A stretch of 64,000 nucleotides of DNA, from assembly GCA_028554795.2 (NCBI GenBank), contig CM068839.1, positions 89,438,182 to 89,502,181 of the forward strand. Direction: 5' to 3'. The notes beneath the pieces are model-generated. The model was not told the DNA's origin. It made no database searches and was given only the letters and a program-made list of their open reading frames with translations. Shown piece by piece: positions 12,501-27,500 of the stretch (within the stretch, counting starts at the first letter, position 1; the number at the start of each line of letters is the position of its first letter). The translations under genes and the position numbers were made by a program. The stretch comes from Sinohyriopsis cumingii. Its lineage: Eukaryota; Mollusca; Bivalvia; Unionida; Unionidae.

Positions 12501-15500
12501 TCAAAACCAACTTAATATGACTTTCTGTTCAAGCTGAGTAGTGATAAGTTTTTATAATCGACATACTAGATGTCAGATCAGCACCATTTTTATCTAGGAC
12601 CAGCTAGACATCATAAGAAGTCTTTAAGTTAAAACTCCATGTTGATATGACCATCCATTCAGGAAAAATTATATTAACAAGATTTCAAACATCTTATTGG
12701 CACCATTTTCAATGAGGACTGACTAGACATCATAAGTAGTCTCCAAGTGAAAACCCCATGATGAGATGAGAATGCATTCAGAAGTAGTGATAAGATGTTT
12801 AAGATGGTCACTGTGATACCATATTGGACATCAAATTTCCACCATTTCCATTCAGTACCAACCAAGCATCATAAAACGCCTTAAAGTGAAAACCCCATGT
12901 TGATATGAGCTTCATTTTAGGAGGAGTAGTGATAAAGATTTTCAAGGCGGCCACTGTGGCTGCCATGTTTAATGTCCAATCAGCACCATTTTCATTTGGG
13001 AAAAACTATACCATGGGATTAATGTGTATAAAGTTGTAATGCAATTCTTCAAGCATTAATAGAAAACTTGTGCTAACGGCGGACAAATGATGGATTGACA
13101 ATGGACTACAGTCCATCTCATTGACTCATTTGCTTTCGGAACATTAGTGCTAAAGACTTGAGGAATAGTAACAAATTTGCTCATATAAATATACCCATGT
13201 CTATCTGTAATCCATCCCTACCCCATGATGGAGATAAATCTGTCTCTAGTTTTAAAAAAAAAAGAAGACAACTTTTGAGAAAAGGTGCGAGTGTGTGATT
13301 TGGATTTGGATTTTTAATGTAGATTTTTTAAAAATTCAGTCATATTGCTACAATGTCTGCAGTATGGCAGTTTACAGTGATGACTAACACTGTGGCATCA
13401 TGCCACAGACATGTAGCATCATGTCCTACAAAGTCACATCATCCTGAAACCAGGCTGACCAGTTCTAAAGTAACCTCTTAATGCTGAGTGCCAAGCAAGG
13501 CAGCCACAAGTACCGTTTTAACAAGTCCTTGGTATGACTTGGCTGGGGCTCGAACCTATGACCTCCCTTATCTGCAGCAGACACTCTAATCACTTAGACC
13601 ACCGGAGCAGTCTTCTTGAGAAAATAATGAGTGCAATGAATGGTCAACATGCATCTGTCCTGATGATGACCATAACAATCCATTCAAAATGCTGGATTAG
13701 TTGCATTTCAAAAATTCTGTCATACAATGCAATCAGTTTTAAGTAAATATGGGTAATAATTTTTAAGAAATCATAGGTACACAAAGATTTATCAATATAT
13801 GTATCTTTAAATAGCAACCATAATATGTACACATTTTCAAAACAATCCATAAAAAACACTGCAAGAATCGTTGCATTCACAAGATTGTCTTACACTGCAT
13901 TCAGCTGCAGGAAAATAATGCTAACAAAAAATTGTGGTAGCCAAGTGATTTTTGTCAATACATACATCTTCAGGTGATGACAGTAATATTTACCAACACT
14001 CATGGCAATCCATGAAAAACTGCAGGACTGGTACAACTGACAACATTTTGTCATACATTACATTAAGCTGCAAGATGAAAAAGGTAACAATTCTAACAAA
14101 TATTGCAAAAAGAAAGTGATTTATTGACATGTGCATAATCAGGTAATGACAATATTTACAAAGCTTCATGACAATCCATCAAAAACATTGTGAAGGCTGT
14201 ACCATTAAAACATACATGGGACTAGGGGAAGGCAGTTTTGAAATTGGGTAGCCACCTTAGATGTGATTTAGGCATTTCAGGAGACACCGATATAATTTAC
14301 TGAACAATAAAACCACTGATAAAAAAAAATTGTTGGGGGGATATATTAAGGAAAATATTTAACTCATAGAAAGCCAAGTTAAAATATTGTTTTATTCAAG
14401 ATGCAGCACAAAAATGCAATTATGTCAGGTTTTGACACTAAATTTTTTAAGTAGGAAGCCCATAAGACTTCCTGCTTTTGAAAACTGGTGGTCCTTCTGA
14501 CTGATAGAACGTCCTTCTCAATTACGGATCTACTTACTGAAATAAATGTGTAATTTATACAATAAAATAAAACATGCATATAAAGTTGTTTTTTTATCAC
14601 AGTTTACATTAAATTCATCAACAATTTATATGTTTTGTTTTGTAAGGCTGACAAATCTTGTGTGTGGTATTTATTATCATCATCATAAGCAGCGTCACCA
14701 TTACTGTCAGACACACCATCCATTCCCATTGCAAAATTCTTTCTCATCCATCCATTCCCATATCTCTCTGACATAAGGCCTGCTATAGCGCGTCTGATGG
14801 TTTAACTGTCTACCTTGGATACATTTTTTAAACCAAAAAAAATAATTTTTAAACCTTAGAAGAAACACTAAATTACTGAATTAGTAAAGTTAAATAAACT
14901 AGAACGGATCTAATGTTAAATTGGTGGTTTAAGTACTTACAGTATTATAAATGGAATGGATTTAAATTCCTGTTTAATAGTTTAAATTCAATATTATAAA
15001 ATGAAAGTTTATAACATTCATCTTTCACTCAAAAAAAATGTATACAATTTCTGCCTCTTTGTTAAACATGTCAGTGGAGCAATCGCTAATAACTGACAAA
15101 AAACCTGACTGGAGAAAATGATATGGTTCTGCTATGACCCTACAATTATCAGCAATAGCCCCGATAAATTTCTGACAATATCTGTCTGTCATATAGTTAA
15201 TGCCTATTTCCAAACCTTGCCTAACTCACATAATTTCACATAGTCAGTATATGGTCATCCATGTTTCTCGACAAAATGAGCATTTCTAACCATGACAAGT
15301 AGTTTTTCAAAGGCTACCTTATTCAGCAATGTAACAGAACTTTCAGAACAGCCAGTGGCTGCCATCTCTGCTCATGGGTTTTGACTGTACCAATTTTAAA
15401 GTTATTGCAGCCACCTACAAATGAACCTGATCGTATTATATGCAGAACAAACTGGACAGTCATCTCATCCTTCTCCTTGCTGTGGGTTAGCCATGGAACT

Positions 15501-18500
15501 TCCTGCTTCCAGTTATCTTTGAATTTTCATTCTCTTTTGCTTTTATCGTACACACATATTTTGAGTTTCTTGTCTTTTGGTAGTAGGGGGGCAGCAGATA
15601 GGCACCGTAAAAAAATCTCCACATTTTTCAAACAAGCAAAACCACATAACAAACAATCAATCTCCTAAATGCTTAATACTCTTGTATGATTAACAAAGTA
15701 AGTGCCCAAATAACAATTTATGGCAGGCACCCAAACGACAATGAGAATTTGGATTAAATGGTATAGGCATGATCTTTGTTTTAACTTCATTTCAATTTTC
15801 ACATTGTTTGACATATTTATAAATAATAATACATACATACATATAAAAACAATGAATGAAGTGACTAAGGTTTGTGCATTTATTTTATTTCCCTTTTAAA
15901 AAATGTTTTTATTATTTTCTCAATCTCAAATTTCTGACACCTCAGTCTCTCTCAAAATTCTGCTGTGATGGCCAGACCTAACAGCAGTTCTGTCCCAAGC
16001 ATTAGTCAGTTCCTAGTAATATACTCCTCACTAGAAGGTTTCCAGATGTTGTTCTTGCTTTGAGGTGATGATGATGCTCTTCTCTCATGCATCAGCAATA
16101 TAAAAGTAAAGTCAATAATAGATGTATACACAGGTGTTCTGTCTGACAGGGATTATTATTAAAAAGTGAGTGCTTTGAAGGATTGAATGCCATGGGTCAA
16201 AAGAAGAGGTTTTGTTTGTTACTATCCGCATACCAAGGTCAGTCAAAATAAATTGATTAATTACTTCAGAGTGACCGATAGTCAGAGCTGATAGGGAGGT
16301 TAAAACAGTGTAAAACTTCATTATGGAATAAGGCCTGACAACGTTCGTCTTCGCTGTCAGAAGAAAAAAAAAGCAGAGACCTACTTGACGGTTTATTGAC
16401 TGACAGAAACGAATCTATGACAACGTTTGTAATGATTGAATAAATGGAATTTCACTAGCCTTTTAACACCTTTTGATTAGCTTGCTGAAAAAATAACAGA
16501 ACTTACCTCAAAGGCTGCCAATTATTTCTCTAGGCTTTGCTTTCTCAACCAAATACTGACTTCTTCCACGGTTGAAAACTATTTCACCACCATTACTGTC
16601 ACAATATGGCTACATTCAGTTCTTTTTGCAGCGTGCATCAGATCCAAATAATGCAAAGCAAGTCTCATGAGACTAAAATTAATGTGGCCGCAGAATTTAT
16701 ACTTTAATTTTATAAGGAGATTTATTAAAAAATATGCTAGTTTTCCTCGTGATTAAGACAACAAAGACAGATTTTCACTTTGTTTGTGACAACCTAAAAC
16801 TACAAATGCAGAGTCAAGTGGTACATTTTCCCCAATCTATTTATATCTGACCAATGACAATGTTTTATTGTCTATTGTCTGTTGGAAGGAATACTCTTGA
16901 TGGGAACAAATACAGCGTGCATAACATAAAATATGAATTTGATGACTGGATATCTAAAGTGGAAGTTTTTGATTATGTTTAGCTCTCACTTTTAGACAGA
17001 CCTACCAAACCAGTTATTTCAACAACCTGTAGAAGCAATTTTATTGAGTAAACAACCTGTGACAGAAGCAAATTTGAATCCAAACCACCCTGGCATACAT
17101 GTTTTTAAAAGTGCCATGCACAGGTCCCATGTATGTTTTAAAGGAACAGCCCTGACCAATATTGTTACTGCATTAAGATGCAAGAGAAAAAGGGCAATAA
17201 TAAAAATATGTCTGGAACAATCTGCTTTGTTCATATGCATATTTTCAGGTGATGAAAATAGTGTTCACCACTTTTGTGGAAATCCACTAAAAATTGCCAA
17301 CTAATGAGATTGCATCATTCTACAAGACAAAAGGGCAACAACTCTACAAAAAATTTGCAAGAGTAATCGGATTTATCTCTATGTACAACTTAAAGTTATT
17401 ATCATAATATTTACTAATTGTCATGGCAAACTATAAAATACTGAGGGACAAGTTGATTTAATAAGATTGTGAAGTAGAAATGGATGGAAAGATAGATGAA
17501 TAATCAGACACAATTACTATGTACTCAAGCCTCTATGAATGCATGGGGTAATATATACAAAGGCCTTTTTTATTCTTGCATTTAGGTTGAGAAGTTTTGT
17601 GAATGTGGGGTCTTGTGTCATAAAAACCTCTGAGATATTATGGCTTTTAAGATTGACATCCAGCACTCCTGACCAGCAGTTGTAGACACCAACAGACACT
17701 CCATACACCACTGATATCTGCCAGAATGTCACATTTCTGTAAATCAAAAACTAATACATATTATGATATCCAACTTTTCCAGAAAAGATAAAAACTGTTT
17801 TAAACTGTATGTAACAGTCTAGGTATACGAGACCACTTACTAACCAGCCTAGCTGGTCTGCACCTTCTAGTCTAGTGGTATGTATGCGAGAATGCAAGAC
17901 AGACAAAACATGTTTGATTCCCAATGCAGACACTTAAAATTTGCATCCCATCCTATTAACATAAATGAATGATGGATCAGAATCTAATGCCTTTATTTTT
18001 ATATCATAGTCACCATTGTAAGTTCATAAGATCATAAACCATAATTAAAAATCGTATATCTTGTGTCTGAAAATTAAGACAAAGTTTTGTTATATACACT
18101 ACATATACTTGTCATTAGTATCAATCAAACCCCTTCAAATTAAACCCCTTGATTAAATATGCTACAATGGTGAGATTTCAGTAATGCTAAAGTCTGGGTG
18201 AATTTTACCATGAAATCTACCAACAAAAAAAGTAACTGTATTAGTATTTATTATAAAATGCTTCAGATGTATTTAAATTAGTGTATACAATGACTCATTA
18301 ACTCATACAAGTTGTTTTCATAATATTAGCTTTGAAAAACATTCTTATCAACAGTCACAATCTTCATTAACCATTTTTAGATTAGATCTTTTGTTTTGCT
18401 TCAAAGATTTAGAATATATCTGGCTTAGATGTCAACTACATTTCTGAATTTTTTTGCTGTTGTTGGCGAAAAAAAATTTGGACTAAAATATGTTTCATCA

Positions 18501-21500
18501 CTAAAAATTACCAAATCACAATACTTTATGAGTACAACCACTACCTTGCAAATTAAATCCTACCAGAGTCCAAAGTGATCTCCCCTTGGTACAGGGATGT
18601 TAAAATGTAGCAGGATGTATGCCCTTCTAGTAGGATGTAACGGGGGGAGTAGGAGGGGTCTATCCATGTTATGATCAGGTAAAGATTAACAAAGAAACAT
18701 TGGTTTTCTTTTCAATTATATTACTCGATTATAATACTTTAGAAGAACAGGTAAGAGGTTGAGGGAGTTACATCTCTTGTCAAGGAAGGAAACCATGCTT
18801 GTACTGCTGTGAGAAAATTCTCTACTTCCCCTCACGAGTTTTTTGAGCAGTGTGTCTTCTCACCAAAGCAATTTTCTTCACCATTTCTTGCATGAACTGT
18901 TTGTTTCTGTGGACTTGTTTAATTACATCTAGACATGCAGGCTCAAATGAAACTCCTGCCACAGAGGCTGTCTGATGAGGAAAATACAATACTTTCCTTG
19001 GAATTTCAACTGCCATCTGGTTGTTCATCAATGGCCCACAGGATAAGGGAAAGCTTCCATTTGCATAATCTTTGAAGTGGAAGACACTGGAGGATAAGCA
19101 TAAGCATCTAAATCATCAGCAATATGATAACAGCAGTTTGAGATTGAAGTAAATGATCTAGGTCAAAGCCTTCAACAACCCCCATGACTTTGCCCCACAT
19201 CACATACAAGTGTGTACGAGTTTCTGCCAAGCAAAGTTACCATGAGACAACCCAACAGAGCACAAAAAGATAAGCAAAGCAGGACAATTTTGCTTGCAAA
19301 ATACAAACACATGTAGGTGGTTGTAGATGCTATTTGTGGAAGCAATGCCATGACCAATGTTGGACTAAGTGTTGCTGGAATCCTAATCAAAGCAACGATC
19401 ATAGGTACAACAATCAAATTTATTGTTGGAGATGTATCAATAGCAAACAGTGTCATGGGTGGTGTTGGTAAAATAATTTTGTCACAGCTGCATTTGCAAA
19501 TACAAATTCTGAATTTCTCATGTGACACAAAACAGTCTCTATCCAATAACCAAATAGTACTAAATGCCTATTGTGGATAATGAAATCATTAGCATGGCTG
19601 AGTTCAAATGATGCTAATGGAAACAGAAAACCACTGACAATTCTGAGCACAGTAAGGGAACTAGAGTGACAGTCACCCTAAACAAGTAGCTGCTTTACAG
19701 GCAGTGAAAACTGAGTAAATGCTTCTTTGTGTATATTGATCAGTTATGCCAGTGCCTAGAAATGGCTTTACTGGGGCAACTCATGAGAACTTCACTTATG
19801 GGGCTCACAATGATGACATGTGTATGGTCGATAAGTAGCATAATAATAATCTTTTTAAACCCATATGACTTTTCTAATTTTGCTACATTAATAACATAAT
19901 TATTCTTTCATTGTATACAAGACTTGGAGCACTCTACAGCACTTGTTTTACCTGACAAGACATTTAAAACCGGAAAAAAAGTCCAATCTCTCTACTGATG
20001 CAGACATACTGGGTGGCAAGGGAGGCTTGTTTGGGAAATATATCAGGATCAGAAGAAAGGCAAACACTGAGACTCCAAACGCTGCAAAAAAACCCAAAAA
20101 ACTGGATTATCATCAGGTAAAAATGTGCATCATTTTAAAGTAAATGGAATCAGGAAATTATGTTTCCACAGAACCATATGTTTCTGCTGTGAATTATGCC
20201 ATGACATCTATAATAAAATGTATTACTGAATCTTAACAGGTAAAACCTACAAGGAAGTAATAAATCAGGTCATGAGATCATTAGTTCCATTTTATGTGGA
20301 TCAATATTATTATATACATTCTTCTGGGTCCTGCACACCAGTCAGAGTGATACAGGATGTCTGAGCCATGTGTTTTTTAGCAAATGGGATCCCATTGTAC
20401 TTCAGATTTTAACATGGTTGAGAAGAGGCCACAGAATGACATATAGAATAAATTACTGTAACATGTGTCTACCTAAAACAAGATACTCATGCCAATAAGA
20501 TGCAATTAATGGGCAAAGTTCTAAGTGAAACAGGGGCCACAACTCCATACACTAGACACTAGTAAATATCCAACCTGTCTTAGGTCTTCTTAACATAAGG
20601 CCTTGTGCCAAATTTGGTTTCAATAATAATAATAATAATAATAAAAGTGCTGATTTAGTGCCACACTTCATCTTTAACAGTTCTTAGCACTTCAGAATAC
20701 TAGCTAACACATACCAACATACATAAACAAGACTACAACAACAAAAAACACAACATCATGGAATTACAAACCATGGTGAAATTAATTAAGGGCAGAGAAA
20801 TATTATATCTGTTCTTGCAACTGAAAGGGTTGAGTTTTTAATGCACTCTTGAATGAGATAATGGTGTCATTGTGTCTAATTGCAAGCAGCAATTGGTTCC
20901 AAGTAGCTGGGCCCTAACATGCAAAGACTTGGTTTCAACAGTGGGAATAATGTGAATACGTGTACCAGAAGAACAGTGTTAAGTTTTTGTATGTTATGTA
21001 CACATTCTTGATGTCAAATTTGTAATTTGGACTGTTGACAATCAACAAAATGTAGAAGAGATAAGAAATTTTTTGTCTGATTCTGGAGTCAATGGGTGCT
21101 TGAGTCTTGGTTCTCCAAGGATTATCTGTGCAGCAGTGTTTTGAACTTTTTGAAATTTCTGCAGCAGGCATCAAGACAAACTAGCCAGAAGAGAATTAAA
21201 ATAGTCAAGTCTAGAAAGTACTACGGAATACACAAGTGTGTCATCAACAGAAAGAAAATGGTGATGGGAGCTGATGCATCTCTGCTCAAGATATGCAGCC
21301 TTACATGTTCGTGACATGCTGGTGCAATGAGAAATAACTGTTGTGAGTGACACTTAGGTTTATGAATGATTGCTTAAATTGAATGTTGGTGTTGCTGACA
21401 GTTATTGTTTGAGGTAAAGGAGAAGAATGAAAAAGTCTTCGTGAGAAGGTCTGAATGGCATCAGTTTTATCATCATTCATCTACAGCTTGTTACATGTCA

Positions 21501-24500
21501 TCCACAATTCACATCAGAAGTGAACTTCTCTATATCATTGACAGTAACATCAACTTCAGTTGGGTGACTAGGTTAATACATTTTGATGTCATCAGCATAC
21601 AATGGTGACACATCAGATGGTGCAGCATGACACATGAAACAGGCTGAGTGTAAAAATGAAAAGAAACAACAAATATGAGATGGAATGAAATGCTTTCCAT
21701 TTACAGACACAGTGTCCATTTGAATATGTATGACTTTAGCATTAGCAGGGCTGTATCATAAATACCAAATACATGTTGGAGACAGTGAGGTAATATATCT
21801 TGCTCTTTTATGTCAAATGCTGCTGCAGATAAGTTGAGTAGAATGAGAGCTGGAATCGTTCCACAATCCAAAGCAAAGAGATGATCATTAACACCTTTCA
21901 AACGGTCAGTTTCAGTACTCCGACAAGGTCAATATGTGACTAAAAATGACTGACAGGACCATTTAAATTCAAATGAGATTACAAGTTGGGACAGAACAAT
22001 GTTTTTCTACGATTAGTGACAGAAATGAGAGGTTTTAAACAGGCCAGCATTTTTTTTATTATTGTCAAAGTTCGAGCTTTGGGGTTTGATTTTGGTTTAG
22101 GCTTTCAAATGGAGTTTTGAAAAATGATGGAACATCCCAGAGAAAGAGGGAGAGAAGAATTAATAACCTCAGCTGATGAAGGCAATATAGAATCTAAGCA
22201 CCCAAGCAGCACTTATGTAGGAATCAGATCACATGGTTTGGGGCACACTTCATGACAGGATTATATATAAGAAACCCGTAGAAACAGGCTCAAATACACA
22301 AAGCCCAGCAAAAATGTTTGGTGAAAATTTAGTAACAAAATTCAAACTTTAACAGGGGTCAAAGCCCTGTAAAATGTCCAGAAAAAGTTGACCTATGTCC
22401 TTTACAGGAAAAGCCTCAGACTAACATTTGTAACACTCAATTAAGTCCATCAAAAGTTATTAAACAGAAATGATTTGGTTTAGTTTGGTTTGGTGCTTCA
22501 TGGCACATTAACAAAAGTCTAGGTCAATTAGTACCAGGGCAATTGGAGTAAAGTGCCTTGCCCAAGGTCACACCATGGTAGCTGACCCAGGCTGGTCCAA
22601 AGCAGAAATAAAATGAAATGGCAAAGTTCCAAGTCAAACATGGGTCACAATTCCATAAAGTTCTGATAAAAGAAATCAAACCTGACCTTCATCTTTTCAA
22701 TGTATCTCTCAAATAAAATTTGTTTTCAATTCATTAAGTCCTTCAAAAGTTACCTGGTCAAAATGAAATGGAAAAAAGTTCTAAGTCAAATTAGGTCAAT
22801 AACATATAGAATATTTTTCAGAAGATTGCTAAAATGTAAAGCCTCATACCAAATCTGATTACAATCCAAGTCCCTTAAAAGCTACTGAATAAAATCTAAA
22901 TAGAAAGCCAAAGTTCTAATCAAACAGGGGCCACAACTATGTAAAAGCCTTTGTTAAAATCAAATTTGAGCTGGGTCTTCTTAATGTACAATAACTTTTT
23001 AATGCCACTAGTCTGGGTAACATAAAAAACACTAGTTCTAGATGAGTTATTTTACCAATGCAACATAAAACAATCATGACAATGAAAACAGACAAGTACA
23101 CGGATTGCATATGTTTTTAAAAAAAAACAATACTAATAGTTACATTATAATGTCAACAGTACCAACAGCAACAATAACAACAAAAAACAGCACAAACAGC
23201 ACTAAAATGATGATAGAGTCTTTTGTGCTTTATGTCAAATAAACAATCACCAGTATACATTACAGAGTCATTTTTGTACTGACCTTTATAACTTTCTTCA
23301 AGATGAGATGGGTTATGTCGTTTTTACACTTTTATCCAGATCAATCCAGTGATAATTTCAAAGAAAAGTAAGACTAACAGTATTTGCAAGCTTGAAGTCT
23401 AATTCCATCTGAACATTTGCATACATAATACAAATTCCTCCATATCTATAGTGCAAAAAAATTTCCAAATTCAGTTTCCTCACTAGATCCATGGAAACTA
23501 CGTTGATGAATATTTTGTCAGTTAAAATATATTGTGGCAAGTGTAGTTTTACCTATGCGCATATACAACTTGATGTCATTCCTGGTATCATCTTGAGTTC
23601 TTGTCTGGTCATCTGCAAAAATAAAGAAAGATCTGACACTGTCAGCATAAATCCATCAAACCTTAAGCCCAAACCTTTCTTTAACAACAATCAATTATAA
23701 ATTGTAAAGACATGTAGCTTATACAGCACTGAAATTTGTCAGTCTGGTATAGAAACAATAGTTAAGAAAAATCTGAATCTTATATGATCCTAACTTTATT
23801 CAAAACACTGTTGTAGAATGTCAAAGATTTGGACTTTGAGTCTCAGTTGTTCAAAATGTGCGGTTAGGATCATTATTGATCATTTTATAGTAAAAACCCA
23901 TTTTGAGAGACTACTGCTTTGAAATACCACCAGTCTTGAGACCAAAAAATTCTCAATGCATATATTTTTTAATCATACAGTATTATAATCTGTCTCGAGA
24001 GACTATGATTTTTGGCAGCTGGGGTGGTCTTTTAAGACAGGTGATGCTATGTAATTTTAAGCAAACAGCACTAACCCTTAATGACACTTGCAGTTGTATG
24101 TTGTCCATATATTGGATAGTCCCAGGGTCCATACTGACCAAGTGAAAAGTGATATATGGAGTAGATACCTATAAAAGGATATATCTCAACTTTCCTGATA
24201 ACATCTAACAGACAAAACACCTCAGATATTTTCCGTTCCACCTAAACAAGGTGTGTGTTAAACATCTAAAGCCACTAATGCTGCAAAGAAATGAGTGCAA
24301 GTCCAAAATGTCAAATAACACTAAAATTCATTTCAGTGACACAAGAATCTACAAAAACTGAAACTGAAGTGTAACCTACATATTGTAAATCACAAATAAA
24401 TTGTATGAAAAAATTTAGAATTATTTTTGCTAATAACCTTCATATCCAGTTAGTTTGTGTTCTTGTCACAACTGGGAAAATCCAAGTGGATTAGTACCAG

Positions 24501-27500
24501 AACTGAAACATCAAATATACCGATGAAAACTATATAAAACAATGTACTATCAAAATTTCCACTGAGCCTGATTGAAAAGCCAATTTCATATATCTAATCC
24601 CATACACGTTGATGTTTGTGGATATGGGTTTATAAGGGACAAACAGTTATTAGTGCTCCATTTCATGTTATTTTTATTACTGCATCTACTCGGATAATCC
24701 ATACACAGGTAATCATAAGAGATAATTCAATGTATAAAATTATAATGATTATACCGAAATGATATCAGCTGGCAGGTATGATTTTTTTTCTTTTTAGACT
24801 TACCATGATGTATACATGTGACCTTGAAACCAACAAACCTGAATGTTTCTTACTTATCCTGAAGTGAAAGAAAATTACTCTTGAACAAAAGTTATTGTAC
24901 AAAATCCATTTTTCTTAAGAGTCACAGTTACCATGACTTTGACCTTTTTGATCCCAAATACAACTGACTTCTTCCTTGTATAAGTGCAATCTCATAACAA
25001 ACTTAGGCCAACATATGTATATTCTGGAACTTTAGTTAATAAGCTAACACCATTTCTTTTCATTCATTCAGTGACCATGACATTTGACAATTCAATCCAA
25101 AAATCAATAGGTGCCTTTCTTGTCACAAATGCTGGCAAAGTTTGGTCATGATTTGTGTTAGAGGTCTTGGAGACTTTTGACCTTGATTTCTCAATCCCTT
25201 GATAACAGGTGTTTTTCTTGTTTCAAATGCATGCCATCTACTAAGTTTAATCAAGCATTGTGGTACTGAACCTAAGTAGTTTTGTGAGATCATTTTGCTT
25301 CTCTCAGTAAATATAACCTTGACCTTTAACCTTCTAACCCCAAAATGAATAGATGTCTTCTTTATCTCAATTGCAAGCTGTCCAAAATAACTGGTCAAAA
25401 TAGGTGTTAATAATCTAGGATTTATCAGCATATCAAAACAATTCTTGCTATATACTGCATAGCAAGTTTACAGGGTTCATACAGGTTTATGTGAAAAAAA
25501 TTCAAGGACAATTCAAACAACACTTCAACGACAGAACCCTGATTCTGGAGTAACACAGAATCATGATATAAGCTAAAATGCCTCTAAAACAGATAAAGTA
25601 AAAAGAATAAGACAAAACAACTGAACTTGAAATTGAAAGCAACCTGGGTTTGTCAATTATTCAGTGCATATATATGTCAAAAAAGTATTAAAAGTACTGC
25701 AATCCAAACTGACATGGTGAATAAGTAACACTGGCACCAAAGAAAAACAAACAAACAAAAAACCCACTCAAATCCTGAGAGTTTAAAAGAAAAAACAAGT
25801 GGGCATGGGAAAGAAACTTCTTACATGGAAATCAGTATGTTTTGTTATTGTTTTGCCACTTTTTTTAAAGCCAACCACTATTTTACATTCCTTCAAGTCA
25901 CATTTCATGAAAGCAACAATGACCTAGTTTATAATGATGGCTCATGATCAATCCATCACTTTGCTTTACTTCCTAGCTTATTTAAAAACAGCTGATGAAC
26001 ATGTTTTACACCCTTTATGAAATAAAAAATATTTACTCCCAGAATGCATATCTTCCAGAAACCTGTATAAGGGAGACCACTCACAAATAAGCCAGATGAC
26101 ACATTCACTAAAACCTTTGAAAGTTGATTTTTTTCCTTCAAAATATTTAAAATAAAGCAAACAAAATGCATAATGTATGATTCAAATATCTTAGTCTGCT
26201 GACATTTTCATAAAATTCAAGTATATTCAAAGTCACAGTCAACATCTACTTACAACGTTTGGTAACGGTAGATGGTGGAATACTCAAGTTATTGTCCAGA
26301 AGCAAAACAGGGAATAGACGGGAGAATGACATTATAACATGATATGTCCACATTTCTTTTACTCCACATCTGCCAAGAAGCTAAACCACCATCACAGAGG
26401 CCGCCTGTAGAAACTGATGAGGATAATATGGCAAGACATGACTCAAGACACTTAAGTTCTCACACAGGCAGACATTCCAAGCATCCACATTCTGCTGATG
26501 AAGTTGCTGATGAGACGGACAAGCCACATTACCAGGATGTTAGAGGAGCAACTCCCAAATAAGATCTTGTAAGAAGATATGTTTCCAAGATTTCCTCAAG
26601 TCTTCCCTGAAACATGTCAACACTGACCTTGAGTATTGGGAAGATCTCACACAGGATTGCTGAACCTTGTGCAGTCTCATCCATGCTGGAGTTGCAGACT
26701 TTTAACTGAGGAGAATTGCAGAGGTAGTGCAGATGCATGAGCAGTGTAAATCTCAGAACTACAGCACATCCTCTATTGATCAAGCAATCTGATGTGGCAT
26801 CTCCAGTCATGTGTGCAATAATTTCCTCTTGCTACTGTAGTGATGGCATTAAACAAAACAAGTAAAAATAGAAATGTTATATTCGTGTCTTGGGCTAAAT
26901 TATTTCAATCTCTTTCTCCAATATCTCAATTATATATAGACAAAAAAAAATTACCTGATAGGTATGAACTCTCTTTTGAGAAATATGATTGACTTGAACT
27001 GAAATAAAAAAGAAAACTAGTTTATGAGATTGCTATCAGAGTTTTAAACATACCAAATGCTTCTAGTTTCAAATGCATGCTCTAGAATGATTGCATATGG
27101 GACCCTTTTCTAGCTGAAAAATTCTTGTTCCCAAATGCCGTGTTTGCAGATATCTAAAACAAAAGTCAATATGACGAACTACAGTTCTGCTTCAATGTTA
27201 CTCTAAGTACACATAATAGACTGCATGGTCATGGATAATTTTCATTTATGTTTAATTTCTGAACTAACTTTTGTTATCCTAAAGATACATAAAGTTTGCA
27301 TTTATCATTGGCAAACAATGCTAAGATGGCTAAAGCTTAGGATGCTTTAGTGCTAAATGCTGACCTTTGACCTCTTGTACATGTATTCGACACATGACAT
27401 TAATACTAAAATCAATGATGTTACAAACTTTCATACGGTTCCAGATCACTCAAACCTGGAAGTTTCCAATATAATGAAATGAATGAACTAACAAACTCCA

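Noticed and set aside
19172-19580. Overlapping hydrophobic frames on both strands (124 and 87 codons)
   Set aside because: No recognisable motif; one is likely the antisense of the other, and no splice context supports either.
26344-26562. 72-codon plus-strand ORF with acidic/basic composition
   Set aside because: The adjacent frame carries the conserved LINE ORF2 tail, so this frame is a shadow.
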